From the NCBI GenBank assembly GCA_964019695.1, contig OZ026515.1, positions 128,152,375 to 128,216,374 of the forward strand: 64,000 bases of DNA. The letters are read 5' to 3'. The stretch is from Loripinus fragilis. Lineage: Eukaryota; Mollusca; Bivalvia; Lucinida; Lucinidae. The notes under the pieces are model-generated. The model was not told where the DNA came from. It did no database searches and saw only the letters and a list, made by a program, of their open reading frames with translations. This document shows positions 11,715 through 22,172 of the stretch, one piece after another. Made by a program: the position numbers and the translations under genes. Each line of letters opens with the position of its first letter. Position 1 is the stretch's first letter.

Positions 11715-11950
11715 ATCCCAGACATTCCGTCAGAGGGAGCGGGGCGGGAGGTAATGATTTTTTTTACAGTCATCAACATATTCCACAGAGGGCCGTGCAG
11801 ACCTCCCTAGAGAAGGTATTGGGTATCCAATTGCTTCTCGATGGGGTCCGTACCAGTAATTCTAAGGAAACCTATAGCCACTTGTGTTTGTTCAGGGGCG
11901 TCTGGACCACCTGTTCATCATTCTGGATCCGCCCAGGTATCGATAATGAC
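11715..11950 (+). repeat. Family k element
   Basis: Runs from CATTCCGTCAGAGGGAGC to CTGGATCCGCCCAGG. The interior CAATTGCTTCTCGATGGGGT and AACCTATAGCCACTTGTG are shared with 28070-28275 (opposite strand) and in part with 61437-61560. The 94-residue frame here is a by-product. Confidence 0.75.
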
Positions 11951-12162
11951 TTGAACCAATTCGTAAAACTGTTGGTACTTATTGCACATGCGTAGAGTCA
12001 TTCTTGAAGCATGCATATATAGCTTCAGCTTCCTGAAGCAGCTAGAGGCTAATATGTCTGGTACTGAGTATTCATCTACGTTCCTACTTTAAGTGTGGGA
12101 GCTGCAAAGACTCTTACAAGACTTCAAAGAGGTGCAGTCTCTTCTGAGGCTTAACTGCTTGT

Positions 12163-12372
12163 ACAGTAGAAACCTGCCCTAAGCGGCCTTTCAGAAATAA
12201 GACAAAATAAAGGTCCTAAGGACAAATGGTAGCTAAATGAAGGTCGAAAGTATTGAAGAATGCTCCAAGAGAGCATTCTGCGATACTTTTGACCTGCATT
12301 AAGCGATAATCGGCCATGAAAACCAATTTTGGTCTATTTCTTGAGTGACGGCTTAAGACAGGTTTTACTGTA
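12163..12372. repeat. MITE-c copy 2, next to the last glutaminase exon
   Basis: CAGTAGAAACCTGCCCTAAG at the left and CTTAAGACAGGTTTTACTG at the right, both flanked by TA. The central hairpin is GAATGCTCCAAGAGAGCATTC. It ends 65 bases before the acceptor of the last coding exon. Confidence 0.9.
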
Positions 12373-12437
12373 TATGTGATAATTGAATACTAGTATCGTA
12401 TGAACTGGCTAATATATGTTTAACGCATCTTTTGCAG

Positions 12438-12576
12438 ATGGGGTTTTACACCGTACGAAGATGCCAAGCGATTCGAACATACAGCAGTAGCGGAAATATT
12501 ACAAAAGTTCATGTCAGAAAACCCGGACAAGGAATATAATGAACTTAACAAAAGAATGAAAAGTCTCTATGAATGA
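12438..12576 (+). CDS. GLS: Glutaminase, last coding exon with stop
   Basis: The first base completes a split arginine; 45 codons follow to TGA at 12574-12576. The peptide WGFTPYEDAKRFEHTAVAEI continues the ankyrin region, matching the family's D-R-W-x-x-x-P-x-D/E-x-A order. It ends in a charged, lysine- and glutamate-rich tail finishing KRMKSLYE. The tail after the ankyrin repeats is shorter than in the human KGA isoform, so this gene has a compact C-terminus. The acceptor is TTTTGCAG, with a possible branch-point CTAAT about 30 bases before it. A MITE-c hairpin (12163-12372) ends only about 65 bases upstream of this acceptor, and a MITE-e remnant begins about 18 bases after the stop. No alternative GAC-like terminal exon was recognised. 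Confidence 0.94.
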
Positions 12577-12864
12577 AGAGTTACTATGAACAGGTCCCTA
12601 AATAAGAGTGCATAATTATAAAAAAAACCCTCATTTTTAACCAAAATATATGGTGTGAGTACTTGAAAGAACCGTCGTTTGAGCAGCTCAAACAAATATT
12701 TTATATGATGGACAAGGAAATATTTGTATTGTTTTCAATCAAAACATTTGTTTATTTTTTGCACCATTGGTATATTTGGGACGATTATGCATATTACAAC
12801 AGAATATTCAGATTAAAAAGTCAAACATTATACAAGTAAACAAAGATACATGTAAACAATTAAA
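12577..12864 (+). other. GLS: Probable glutaminase 3' UTR with candidate poly(A) signals
   Basis: AT-rich sequence after the stop codon. ATTAAA hexamers at 12812-12817 and 12859-12864 are the nearest plausible polyadenylation signals. The first part (about 12594-12680) is a decayed copy of the MITE-e foldback, so the UTR would be partly transposon-derived. The real cleavage site cannot be placed from sequence alone. Confidence 0.35.
12594..12680 (+). repeat. MITE-e remnant in the glutaminase 3' UTR
   Basis: TAAATAAGAGTGCATAATTA, ACCAAAATATATGGTGTGAG and GAAAGAACCGTCG follow the MITE-e order (AGATAAGAGTGCGTAACTG, CCAAAACATATGTTGTGGGT, AAAAGAACCGTC). It is clearly decayed, hence older than the other copies. 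Confidence 0.7.
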
Positions 12865-13528
12865 AAAATCTTCAGAGGATAGTTTGCCATTTTGGAGGTA
12901 GTGTGTGGAAACATCTGGTTTATGGGAATTGATGAAGTAAATACATTACTCATGTTTCGCTTGACATATATTTCATCTAACTAACTAGGGACTCAATGTT
13001 GATAAACCAAGATATCTCATTTTCCTATATTTATTGGGACACTTTAGAGGAAACATCCACGCCTTTGTGTTTGAAAAATGACAAATGAAACTACTAAATA
13101 TACGACCAGTCAGCATGTGGAATGGAATCAAGTGTATTGAAAGGTGTATTTGGAGATTACAACCAAAATAATTGATGCAAATGAAACAACACCGGCAAAT
13201 TACACCAGTACGAAAAAACATCCTAGATACTTTTCATCTTGGAAAAGTATATGAATTATCTTTGTCATATGACTTGATAAATCGATAAATGCACATGTTC
13301 AACCAATTAGTACGACCAATCAGTCTGCGCATCCACACAGTCTGAGCAGAGTCTTAGTTTTGCGTCTGAAGAAATGTTGGACCCTTGACCAACTATAGAG
13401 CAGGACTCTAACCAGACTGCGTATACGTGCAGGCTGATCTGAGTCTACGATTGGTGCACATGCCAACATGTATCTTTGGCTGGATATTAACTGAAATGAG
13501 CAGCGTATTTGAGAAACATGCGAGATAT
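12865..13528. other. Intergenic, little recognised
   Basis: AT-rich and anonymous up to about 13310. From 13320 to 13460 there are mutually pairing pieces (CAGTCTGCGCATCCACACAG...CTGATCTGAGTCTACG) resembling the interior of MITE-a or family h. Confidence 0.5.
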
Positions 13529-13714
13529 ACAATAAAACTTGTGTAAAACAGCCACTCAAAATAGACAAAACAAAGCACTTAATGACAACTGATAGCTTAA
13601 TGAAGGTCGAAAGTATTATAAAATGCTCCCTTTGGAGCATTCTACAATACTTTTGACCTGCATTAATCGGTCTTGAGAACCAATTTTAGTCTTTTGGAGA
13701 TCGGTTTTACTGTA
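13529..13714. repeat. MITE-c copy 3
   Basis: ACAATAAAACTTGTGTAAAAC at the left, TCGGTTTTACTGTA at the right, and the central hairpin AATGCTCCCTTTGGAGCATT. The right arm is somewhat deleted relative to copy 2. Confidence 0.85.
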
Positions 13715-14152
13715 GATGTCTTCTTTGCATGTGCCTTGGCCCAACGCTCCCAACTGCATATATGTGTTTGAATCATCTTCAAATCCGCCAATCATGAATC
13801 AGATATGGTTATTATCATCGGTTGCATTATCCAGTGCTTTGTTAGTCCAATAAGTTGATATACACATTGACGTATCAGGTTAACTGTCACTGCCATTCAT
13901 GAACTTACATCATGTGCTGTGGAAAACCACTCAGTGATACATGTATAATAAACAATATTTTAAAATGTGAATCAATGTATTTCACCAAAATGAACATGCG
14001 ATTTGCCAAGGTGATTTATTAAGTGAACATTTAAGTCTGTGAATCTCATAATAGACATTTTTCACCAAGCCCATATATAGTATATATTAGTATAACTCAT
14101 TTTATATAAAACATAACATAAACTTGTGTTTCATTTTGGCTCCAAAGATCAA

Positions 14153-14388
14153 CCAGGCCCCTAGGTTATAAAACTTTTTCCATGCTCAACTCAGCTGAGA
14201 ACGAAATTTATCCTGCTCATAAATGTAATTGTTGGCATTTTAGCATTTATTAGCATGATAAATAAAACATCTGAGAGACTTAAGACAAGAAACTTCTGCA
14301 TTTGTCAGTATTTTAGCTTTTATGAGCAGTTGAAATTTCGCGCTTAGTTCAACTGAGCATGAAAAACTTTTTTTAACCTGGGGCCAGG
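14153..14388. repeat. MITE-d copy 1
   Basis: Ends CCAGGCCCCTAGGTTATAAA and TTTAACCTGGGGCCAGG are inverted repeats. A second pair, CAACTCAGCTGAG and CTTAGTTCAACTGAGCATG, continues the stem. The interior GCATTTATTAGCATGATAAA is shared with copy 2 at 53482. Confidence 0.88.
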
Positions 14389-14729
14389 TCAATATGCGCC
14401 TTCGTTGTAAGTATGCTACAACATCAGGTTTTCTTACCATGAGGCCCGAATTTATCTGCAAAGCACCTGTTTGGCAATAGTATTGGCTAACTGTTTTTAC
14501 AAGTTTACTGCTTGCTTGTAAGTTTCTTAACTAAAGAGTACAAAAATTGTCCAGTCAAAATGTGACCCTGTTCAGGCTTAATGTTTGCTTTAAAGACATG
14601 ATAACCAGACAGTCACAAAGAACCAAACTTTTTATAGGGCCTTCCCTATTTCGATGTGATACAGTGACAATGTGCTAAATACACATGTGCAACTTGCTTT
14701 TGCAGCTATAAATTTGAGTCATATATGTA

Positions 14730-15233
14730 GTGAAATTCACAAAAAACAAGCAAAAGACAAACATACACACGTGGTGTGCATATTGCATAATATTAGCTTG
14801 TTTCTATGTATTTGAGTATTTAATAAATGTTAAAGAGTATCCGTTAAATATGTGTTACATTTTATATTTTCTACACAAAATCAATTTGGTTAATGCAAAC
14901 TTTGCCTTTGTGAGAGGAAGTGATAATTGGGTATGTTTTAAATACGGTGATGTGTCATTAGCCTGTTTTAGTCACACCGGTTCGTTTATCAGTCATTCCG
15001 TAATTATCGGGCATTTTGGCCAGCCAATTTCAAAAACATGGTTAAAAGTATCTCAGACTAGTTCGATCTTGGTAACTTGTCCAAAATGTCAACTCCATTA
15101 CGCAAATGGCTTGCTAGATATTTCGAATGTAAAAGCAATCATTTATAATTTCATTTTCATTTTATCATACGATTACGATTTTATTGGGATCACAACATTT
15201 TATATACAACAATTCGTTATTGAGGTTTCATAA
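14730..15233 (+). CDS. Unrecognised open frame, probably not a gene
   Basis: The longest uninterrupted frame in the window (167 codons), starting at GTG rather than ATG. The translation is rich in I, F, Y, C and N, as expected for translated AT-rich DNA. It includes LVTCPKCQLHYANGLL but no complete zinc-binding pattern. No splice sites or repeat membership support it. Chance is the most likely explanation. Confidence 0.1.
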   Translation: MKFTKNKQKTNIHTWCAYCIILACFYVFEYLINVKEYPLNMCYILYFLHKINLVNANFAFVRGSDNWVCFKYGDVSLACFSHTGSFISHSVIIGHFGQPISKTWLKVSQTSSILVTCPKCQLHYANGLLDISNVKAIIYNFIFILSYDYDFIGITTFYIQQFVIEVS

Positions 15234-15717
15234 CTCTACCTGATCGCACTGATAATAAAGAATGTCAACTCTGTTACTAAAGTGCCATGTTAAGATACTG
15301 TATAAAATGTAATCGTCTCTTTTTTTGATAATAAATCATTATTATTTACCATCAGTACATTCATAATGATAACTTTTTGTATCATAATGAGTATGAAAAT
15401 GGAAACAGAACTTTGCATTATATAAATATAATCTGTGTTCACAATATGGTGTAACTGAGTGGACTTTTCACGTAAAGAAGATGGCATTTTACTTACTATA
15501 GTGTGTTTTGCATTACTGACAATAAACATTTAATTTGCATCAATACATAACGTTTTGTCAAATAGGTATTAATGAATTATCTTTTGATGAGATGGAAGGG
15601 GCTATATGCTTTGGCTGTTTGTCGGGCCCACTGGGGTTTACCTGTTGGATTTCTTTTGCTCCGTTATTCAATTTTATTTACTGTTGAGTCCTTATCTCCT
15701 TGTTGTATCTTGATTTA

Positions 15718-15847
15718 TATGTTCTGACCTCTTGGCTCTCGCTTGTGGTGTCTGGCTGTGAGTTTGTAACTTTCCCATTGGTATCCTGGGTCAGGTGTGG
15801 TACTTGATTGTATCGATTCCTGATCTTTGCACCCCTACTAACTTTAA
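15718..15847 (+). repeat. Element B, tail fragment
   Basis: From TGACCTCTTGGCTCTCGC through CCCATTGGTATCCTGGGTCA to CTTTGCACCCCTACTAACTT. It is 5'-truncated; the preceding 100 bases (GATGGAAGGGGCTATATGCT, about 15590) resemble the end of the 20.9 kb TIR element. Confidence 0.8.
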
Positions 15848-16624
15848 ATGAAACTTTGGTTCAACTACCCATTGCCATATATAGAAATAGTACACATGTG
15901 CCTCAATTTCGGAAGGATTGTAAAACACAGGTATTGAACATTGATGCTCAGAATCAAGACTAGGCCATGCAAGATATGGATGTATTAAGAACATACGAGT
16001 TGGTAAAACTCAATTATGATTGTGAAGAGTATATTTTGTGCATCATGAACAGAATGTTTAGAGCAGCGTGTTAAATGTGTGTTTAGCGGTGGCATGCATT
16101 GAGGGTCGTTATAATAACACTGCATTTGTAGAAAGATTATGTCTACTTCGTGAAAGCAATATTAAAACTTTCTTCTGGTATGTTTGAATTTGAGACAAAA
16201 TAGATCCAAATATATCTCATTCATTTGGTACACCTATCCATCTGTTGATACATTTATTCAGCTATGTACTTCTACAAATAAGAGAATCATAAATGATATT
16301 TCTCGATATATTTTCTATGCATTAACATTTCGTAAACAAATATTAATTGAATAAGTGTTGAGAATGTGTCATTCTATGTTATGTGTACATTATTTGTGTA
16401 TGTTTGAAATTTTGGTATGTGGCCATTGTTACCAAAATCACACTGTTCCAACAATTCAATCAATTATAAGAAAACGCTGTAATACAGGGTTCCATTGGCC
16501 ATATACTTTACCATATAGCATAAGGCTTACAAGAATTTTGTAATCGATGGTGCAAGCGAAAGCATGTTGAATATAATGTTCAAAATGCATTGAAACTAAA
16601 CAGGATCTCGCCAAGAAAGAGAGA
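15848..16624. other. Intergenic, nothing recognised
   Basis: AT-rich sequence without identified repeats, inverted repeats or exon-like frames. Confidence 0.5.
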
Positions 16625-16745
16625 GAGAGCTGGTTTCTTTGCTGTTATTGTCTTCTTACTATCACTCTGTGTTTCTTCCTCGTGATGCCTTGAGAAGGTC
16701 TGTATGCCTTTATGACATTTCCTGGTTTTACTCATTCACTGTTTG
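16625..16745 (+). repeat. Element A fragment
   Basis: AGAGAGCTGGTTTCTTTGC, then TGTGTTTCTTCCTCGTGATG and ATGACATTTCCTGGTTTTAC: the central and 3' parts of element A. Confidence 0.7.
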
Positions 16746-17258
16746 CGTTCGAATATGCGAATATAAGAATCCACCATGAGAGTGAGGGTTTTATAGAAAA
16801 ATCTGTCCCAAGGACACGAGGCTTGCCGAGTGATGACAAACGGTGATCGCGAGGGAGGGATTTATCCAATCCTCACACGAATAATGGATTATTTTTCTTG
16901 CTCACCACTAAACACCTCGTTTTTATATATTGGAAAAATGTGAAAAAGACTAAGGCTTCCAGCAAGTACTGAATACGCTGAGATACATGGTGACGTAATT
17001 TTAATATTACAATGACGTCACGAATCGACGTGCGGCCAGCGCGCGACCGACGTGCGGCTGTTCGTTTTTTATCTTTCCCACAGGCTGGTAAGGGTATGTG
17101 AGGTAGAATTACATGTATCTTACATGGGAAAAAACAACGGTAATTCCGATCTGGTGTGCGAGAAAAATACTCATACTCACGGTAAACGGCCAGACTAAGC
17201 ATGAAACTGGCAGTATAGAAGCAAAGAAACACAAACACGAAAATGACCGTATATCAAG

Positions 17259-17380
17259 ACGTTTGTGGTTTATTTTACGTATTGTAATATTTGCCATTTG
17301 CTATGCTCGGGGTGATCTGACGTTTGTGGTGTATTTTACGTATTGTAATATTTGCCATTTGCTATGCTCGGGGTGATCTG
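17259..17380. repeat. Tandem duplication, 2 x 61 bp
   Basis: The unit beginning ACGTTTGTGGTTTATTTTAC and ending CTCGGGGTGATCTG occurs twice head-to-tail, with one clear difference (GGTTTATT vs GGTGTATT). It is a recent local duplication. Confidence 0.92.
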
Positions 17381-17664
17381 ATCAGCCCTGTGTAGGACAA
17401 CGAAAGTCTTAATCAGACCGACGGGAATGATCAGGTTAACCAGCAACTTAAAACGCATATGCCGATGGGATGATTTTTATAGTTACGGTTTGCATTTTAA
17501 AAGTACGCCAGGTATCATACGTGACAATCTAGCATTAAATAAATGTATGAGACAGATCATGCGGTAATGGTGCTTTAATGTCACTCTGACATTCGTTGGC
17601 ACGTGCTGCTATCTTTTAAGGTTTGAAACCTAAGTTTTCTCCTGACTCTGCATCAAACATTTAA

Positions 17665-17797
17665 TCTTGCATGGGAATTCGTTACGCGAAGCTGTTTGAA
17701 GCCGCAAAATCCATGTTCAAATCATGAGATTCACGTGCTGTTTGAACATGGCTTTTACTTGACAAAGCCTCAACTGGGCCCTGATTTGCATGCATGA
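17665..17797 (+). repeat. Family i element, copy 1
   Basis: CTTGCATGGGAATTCGTTAC, GCGAAGCTGTTTGAAGCCG, CCATGTTCAAATCATGAGAT and GAACATGGCTTTTACTTGAC, ending GGGCCCTGATTTGCATGCATG. An inverted copy of the same order lies at 23633-23775. Confidence 0.8.
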
Positions 17798-17966
17798 CGT
17801 TTCACTTGAAAGCGTTGCGGTCGTGACTGATCATTTCGCCGATGCTTTCGCTTGCGAAAACGTTGCACGCGTATATATGACGTTGTGGCGACGTAATGAC
17901 GTTCGAAAGTTTGACGCTGACGCCATTTTGTTTTGAGAAATCAAGTGTAAGAAAATGGATATTTAA

Positions 17967-18138
17967 GAAATAGATCAGCTCCAGCAGTGAATTGTTGAGT
18001 AATAATTCACTGTTTGGAGGTCAGTTGTAAAGAAGATCAAATCACGAGCGCGCAGCGCGAGTGATTTATCTTCGAACAACTGACCGACAAACAGTGAATT
18101 ATTACTCAACAATTCACGCAATGGAGCTGATCTATTTC
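17967..18138. repeat. Long palindrome, arms about 78 bp
   Basis: GAAATAGATCAGCTCCAGCA at the left mirrors GGAGCTGATCTATTTC at the right. GTGAATTGTTGAGTAATAAT mirrors ATTATTACTCAACAATTCAC. The centre is GAGCGCGCAGCGCGAG, itself palindromic. CpG-rich flanks (GACGTTGTGGCGACGTAATG at about 17880 and ATGACGTCATTTTCCAGTG at about 18311) may be outer parts of the same element. Confidence 0.93.
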
Positions 18139-18484
18139 GATTCTAACACACAATAAACGACGAAAACACATTCGAAGTCTTCAGCTTCTTCCAACTTTCC
18201 GCCATTGCACTGAAGAACTCCCGCCAATATTTAGACTACGTCGCATACGTTTACATGTAATTGTAACGTCTTTCAAGCGTAAAAACGACGTTACACCGTC
18301 TAATGCCGTGAATGACGTCATTTTCCAGTGACGTCAGCTATCACACACTTTTGCAGTGAATTATTGTCCGATATATCACAGTTTGTTACCGTTGGCTCTA
18401 TAGGCGAGGTGTGTTAGAATAAATGTTTAAGCGACGTTTTCAGCGCGGTTTATGCTGAAATCAGGTTAAATATGCAAGAATAAC

Positions 18485-18596
18485 GATCACACATGTTTGT
18501 TTCATTGCATTAACACTTGCCGGGTCCCTCGGGCGATGTTTAAACAGCTTCCTTGGGACCCGGCAAATGTTAATGCATGAAAAAACATATGTGATC
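18485..18596. repeat. Palindromic element
   Basis: GATCACACATGTTTGTTTCA pairs with TGAAAAAACATATGTGATC, and the inner stem TGCCGGGTCCC pairs with GGGACCCGGCA around a loop with GCGATGTTTAAACAGC. The arms also share TTGCATTAACA / TGTTAATGCA. Confidence 0.9.
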
Positions 18597-18969
18597 CCTA
18601 TATTCTGTGTGTGCAAGCAGCTACAATGTACATGTAAGGCGTTTGCTAGACTATGCGCATGTATCGGCACGTCTGATCCTGTCCTGCTTGCCTATGCGAT
18701 AAGTACCAACACCTGAATGTACTAGCTCGTTAGTGTAAACCATTCACTTGTAAAACGTAAATACGCTGTGTGAAATAAAGGTGTCTACTTACTTTATAAT
18801 GGTGATACATAAATAAGATGAAATATGATAAGTGTTATGATTTATGGAGCCTGGGGCTATTAACCTTATCAACATTTCAGTAACCTTTCAGTGGTTTCAT
18901 TATCACATATTTTTTCGTATTTGGTCAAAAATGAATAAAACAACATCATTAACAGCAGCACACATTTAT

Positions 18970-19124
18970 ACAAAATGTATATGTAAAAACGGCCACTCTC
19001 AAAAAGACAGAAAATTGTTTTTCAAGACTAACTATCTGTTGACCTTCATTAAGCTACCATTTATCATTCAGATCTTTGTTTGGTCTATGTTTGAGTGGCC
19101 GTTTTACACAGGTTTTACTGTACT
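18970..19124. repeat. MITE-c copy 4, internally deleted
   Basis: TGTATATGTAAAAACGGCCACTC at the left and GAGTGGCCGTTTTACACAGG then TTTTACTG|TA at the right. The central GGAGCATTC hairpin is missing; the arms meet at TTGACCTTCATTAAGCTACC. Confidence 0.8.
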
Positions 19125-19317
19125 ATGAGATATAAGTTTAGCAATGTTCATTTAATTTCCAAAATGCAGATTGGTATGAAGATGAAGTTTAACCAAATAA
19201 TTTTAAAAACATAACCTAACATTTACAATTTCTATTATTCATCGGAGCATGCCTTTTTTCATAACGTAGAACACAGTCACAAATTGCACAGGGGTTCCTT
19301 AAAAGTCGCGTCGTTAC

Positions 19318-19690
19318 TCAGTAGCTGGTATGACCTCCGTCAACTCCAAAAGCAGCCACACAGCGTCTTCTCAAGCTCGAAATGAGCATCTAAGCCACGA
19401 CATTAGGAATTCGATTCCATTTCTGGTGTAGTGCACGGTCAATGTCCATGACTTTACTGACTTCATTCCACTCGCTGGCGGTCCCATAAATGTTTAACTG
19501 AAGAAATGTTGGGCCGCTGGTCATTCGCGAAAACAGCTTCATTCAAATGTCGTCTAGTGTACACCAATAATGTGTTGTGGTCCAATCTAGTCTCAACACC
19601 TAAAGCGATACCAACGTATAGGTGGCGTCAGCGTATTCGCACACCACTTAGTCGTCTTTGACCTGTTTTGTCATAAATCTGAGTTCTCCT
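19318..19690 (-). pseudogene. Tc1/mariner-type transposase remnant (C-terminal part)
   Basis: Read on the minus strand, the end gives RALHQKWNRIP, then SLRRRCVAAFGVDGGHTSY and a stop at 19318-19320. This is the C-terminal signature of Tc1-type transposases (x-x-W-x-x-I-P, then M-R-R-R-C-x-x-V-x-x-x-x-G-G-H-T-x-Y). Just upstream HLWD is visible in another frame (the P-I-E-H-L-W-D block). Further upstream is a piece like R-R-P-Y-V-G-x-x-L. There is an in-frame stop before the MLISSLRRRC stretch, at least one frameshift after HLWD, another stop in the upstream piece, and most of the DDE catalytic core is absent. It is a dead copy and no transposase activity is possible. Confidence 0.85.
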
Positions 19691-19879
19691 GGCATTTTTA
19701 CTACATTTGTAAGTCTGGTATTCTTGTGCTGCTAAGAATCTGATTACGTCTGAATGACGTCACATTATCAATGTCCTATGTCCTGGTTGGATTACGTGAT
19801 CTGTCGGTATGATGTCGATTTGAAACCACTGGTCTGACGGAACATGGTTCTAAGACTAGATACCATACACTTGCAATAA

Positions 19880-20210
19880 AGTAAGTGAGTATGATCAGGA
19901 AGTACCACAATCACAAACTGCAGACAAACCTACGGCACCGCGAGAAAGAGCCACACAACAATCACAAGACACTAAGAAGACAAACTAAACAATGCAACCA
20001 GCTCTCTCTCTCTCTCTTCCCCATCAAGATGATTGTAAAGCTAGAATGGACATAAAGTAACGCACAGCAAAACATAGAACAATTACAGACTCCCACATTG
20101 GGAGTTACAATAAACAACAAATCAACAACAACAGAACCACCGCCTTAGAACGGTCAGCAGCCTAAGTCACCGGGGGGGGGGGGGGGGGGGGGCTTAAACG
20201 CATTTACTGG
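19880..20210 (-). repeat. Element A, long copy with expanded poly-G
   Basis: Reverse orientation. GTGAGTATGATCAGGAAGTA, GCACCGCGAGAAAGAGCCAC, GCAACCAGCTCTCTCTCTCT, CCATCAAGATGATTGTAAAG, ACCGCCTTAGAACGGTCAGC, then a run of 21 G (20172-20192) and GGCTTAAACGC. It is the best-preserved element A copy, together with 63537-63845. Confidence 0.85.
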
Positions 20211-20589
20211 TACCAAATCTTCAAGCTTGAACATGTCAAGCACATTGCTGCAGTTAGCATTCTGATCACACTGTTAGGCTGATCTAACATCGAGTCAGGA
20301 TGGCGTCCCTTCGTGTAAATTTTCAAATTACTCCTGTTTATTTGTTTTGGTAAATGTAATCAAACGATGCGAATTTAATTGACATGAGCTGCACGAGGAC
20401 TGCTAGGCACGTAATTGGTATGATTTCTTAAACCGTGGGCGTAAGATTAAAGCGCAAAATGCTAATGAACATTGAAATGTGTCACACGCAAATAATCAAA
20501 ACCACATAAAACTTTCGCATATTTGATCGTAAACAAAACAATAATGATATTTATGAAACAATGTGCTCCAACCCTTTTTTCTTGTCAAT

Positions 20590-22172
20590 AAGGATGGTAC
20601 TCTTTTATAAGGCAAGGGTCATTTTAAGTTTGAAGCTTCTAACAATACTTCTTATCATCCTCTATCAGCTGACCAAATTGAAGCTCCTAGCTATAATAAT
20701 TTTCGAGATGTTATGACTGCAAGTTTTAAAGGCCAAATATGCGAAGGGCAATAAAAAAAGAAATTAAAACAATCACCCAGATATCTTTCAGCTGATTAAA
20801 TTTGAAGCTACTACACATGTACTAGCTATAAACTCTTTTGAGATATCTTTATTGCAAGTTGTCAATGCCCAAGTTGTCAAAGGGTAATAACTGATAAAAC
20901 AACAAAAATACCTTTTTATGACCCCAACTTTGAAAAAGTTGAAGGGGCATATTGCTTTGGGCTTGTCATGCGTCAGTCCACTACAAATTTAAGATATGTT
21001 TTTGAAATTTCAAAGATGGATTCAGCATAAAAAAATAACTGACCCGTATTTCTAATTTGATCTGGATAATCTCCCTTTGTGAAGTTATGCCCCTTTTGAA
21101 GCGTTTGTAATCAGGATATTTCAGAAACTATAACAGCTAGGAGCTTCAAACATGGTCAGCTTATAGAGGATAATATACAGATTACCTGGTGAACATTAAA
21201 AAATAACCATTTTTTAGTTATTGCCCTTTGCAAATTTGGGCATAGAAAACTTGATATCTCAAAAACCGTCACAGCTAGGAGCTTCAAACTTGGTCAGCTT
21301 ATAGAGAATAATGAGTAGAGTACTTGTTGAAAAAAAAATCATTTTATTTTTATTTTAGTTATTGCCCTTTGCTAATTTTGACACAGAAAACTTGATATCG
21401 CAAAAACCGTTACAGCTAGGAGCTCCAGAGTGGACAGCTGATATGTGGTAATGCCGTTACAGCTAGGGGCCTTAAAGTTGGATAGCTGATAGGTGGTAAT
21501 GAGTAATTACCTGGTGAAAAAAAATCCTTTTTTCAGTTATCGCCTTTGTTTGTTTTTTTTAGCTAATGCCCTTTACAAATTTGAATATCGATAGCCTCAG
21601 ATTTGGTCAGATGAAGGAGGATGGGAAATAGATTGCCTAGTGAACAGGATGGTGGACAAGCTAATGGTTGGGGGACATAGTCTTTCATAAACACAATTTC
21701 TAGTTTTTTTTTTAATTTTTCACCAGGTAATCTACTCATCATCTTCTATCAACTGACCACGTTAGAAACTGCTAGCTACAAGTAATATAATATTCAATGC
21801 CCAAAAATTCAAAGGGCAATAACTCGAAAAATATATAATAACTTTAAACAATTTTCGCCAGGTAGGCTAATCTACTTGTTATCTTCTATCAGCTGACCAC
21901 GCTTGAAGCTCATAGCCTTTAAAGTTTTTGAGATATCTTGATTACGAAATTACAAAATGTCATTATGACCCTTTAAATGGGGCATAACTCCATAAAGGAA
22001 AATAATTAAGACTAAGAAACATATTGGTCAATTATATTTGATGATGAATCGTTTTATGCAATTTGAAAGCCCTAGCTTATTTTTTGAATGAACGCACGGA
22101 TGGACGCATGCTTGCACGGGCGGACGGACAATGCCAAATCAATATTTGCAAAGTCGGGGGCCTAAAAGTTGC
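20590..22172. repeat. TIR element with internal tandem core repeats
   Basis: ATGACCCCAACTTTGAAAAAG near 20926 is matched in inverse by TTTGCAAAGTCGGGGGCCT at about 22147. Between them units of about 140 bp recur (starts near 21112, 21250, 21391, with a partial one after), each with GATATCTCAAAAACCGT, ACAGCTAGGAGCTTCAAAC, TGGTCAGCTTATAGAG, ACCTGGTGAA and TTATTGCCCTTTGCAAATTT. Units in the opposite orientation lie at about 21700-21990 and, outside the left end, at 20590-20890. The design (short ends around a tandem core) recalls pearl-like non-autonomous elements of bivalves. That assignment is inference. Confidence 0.65.
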
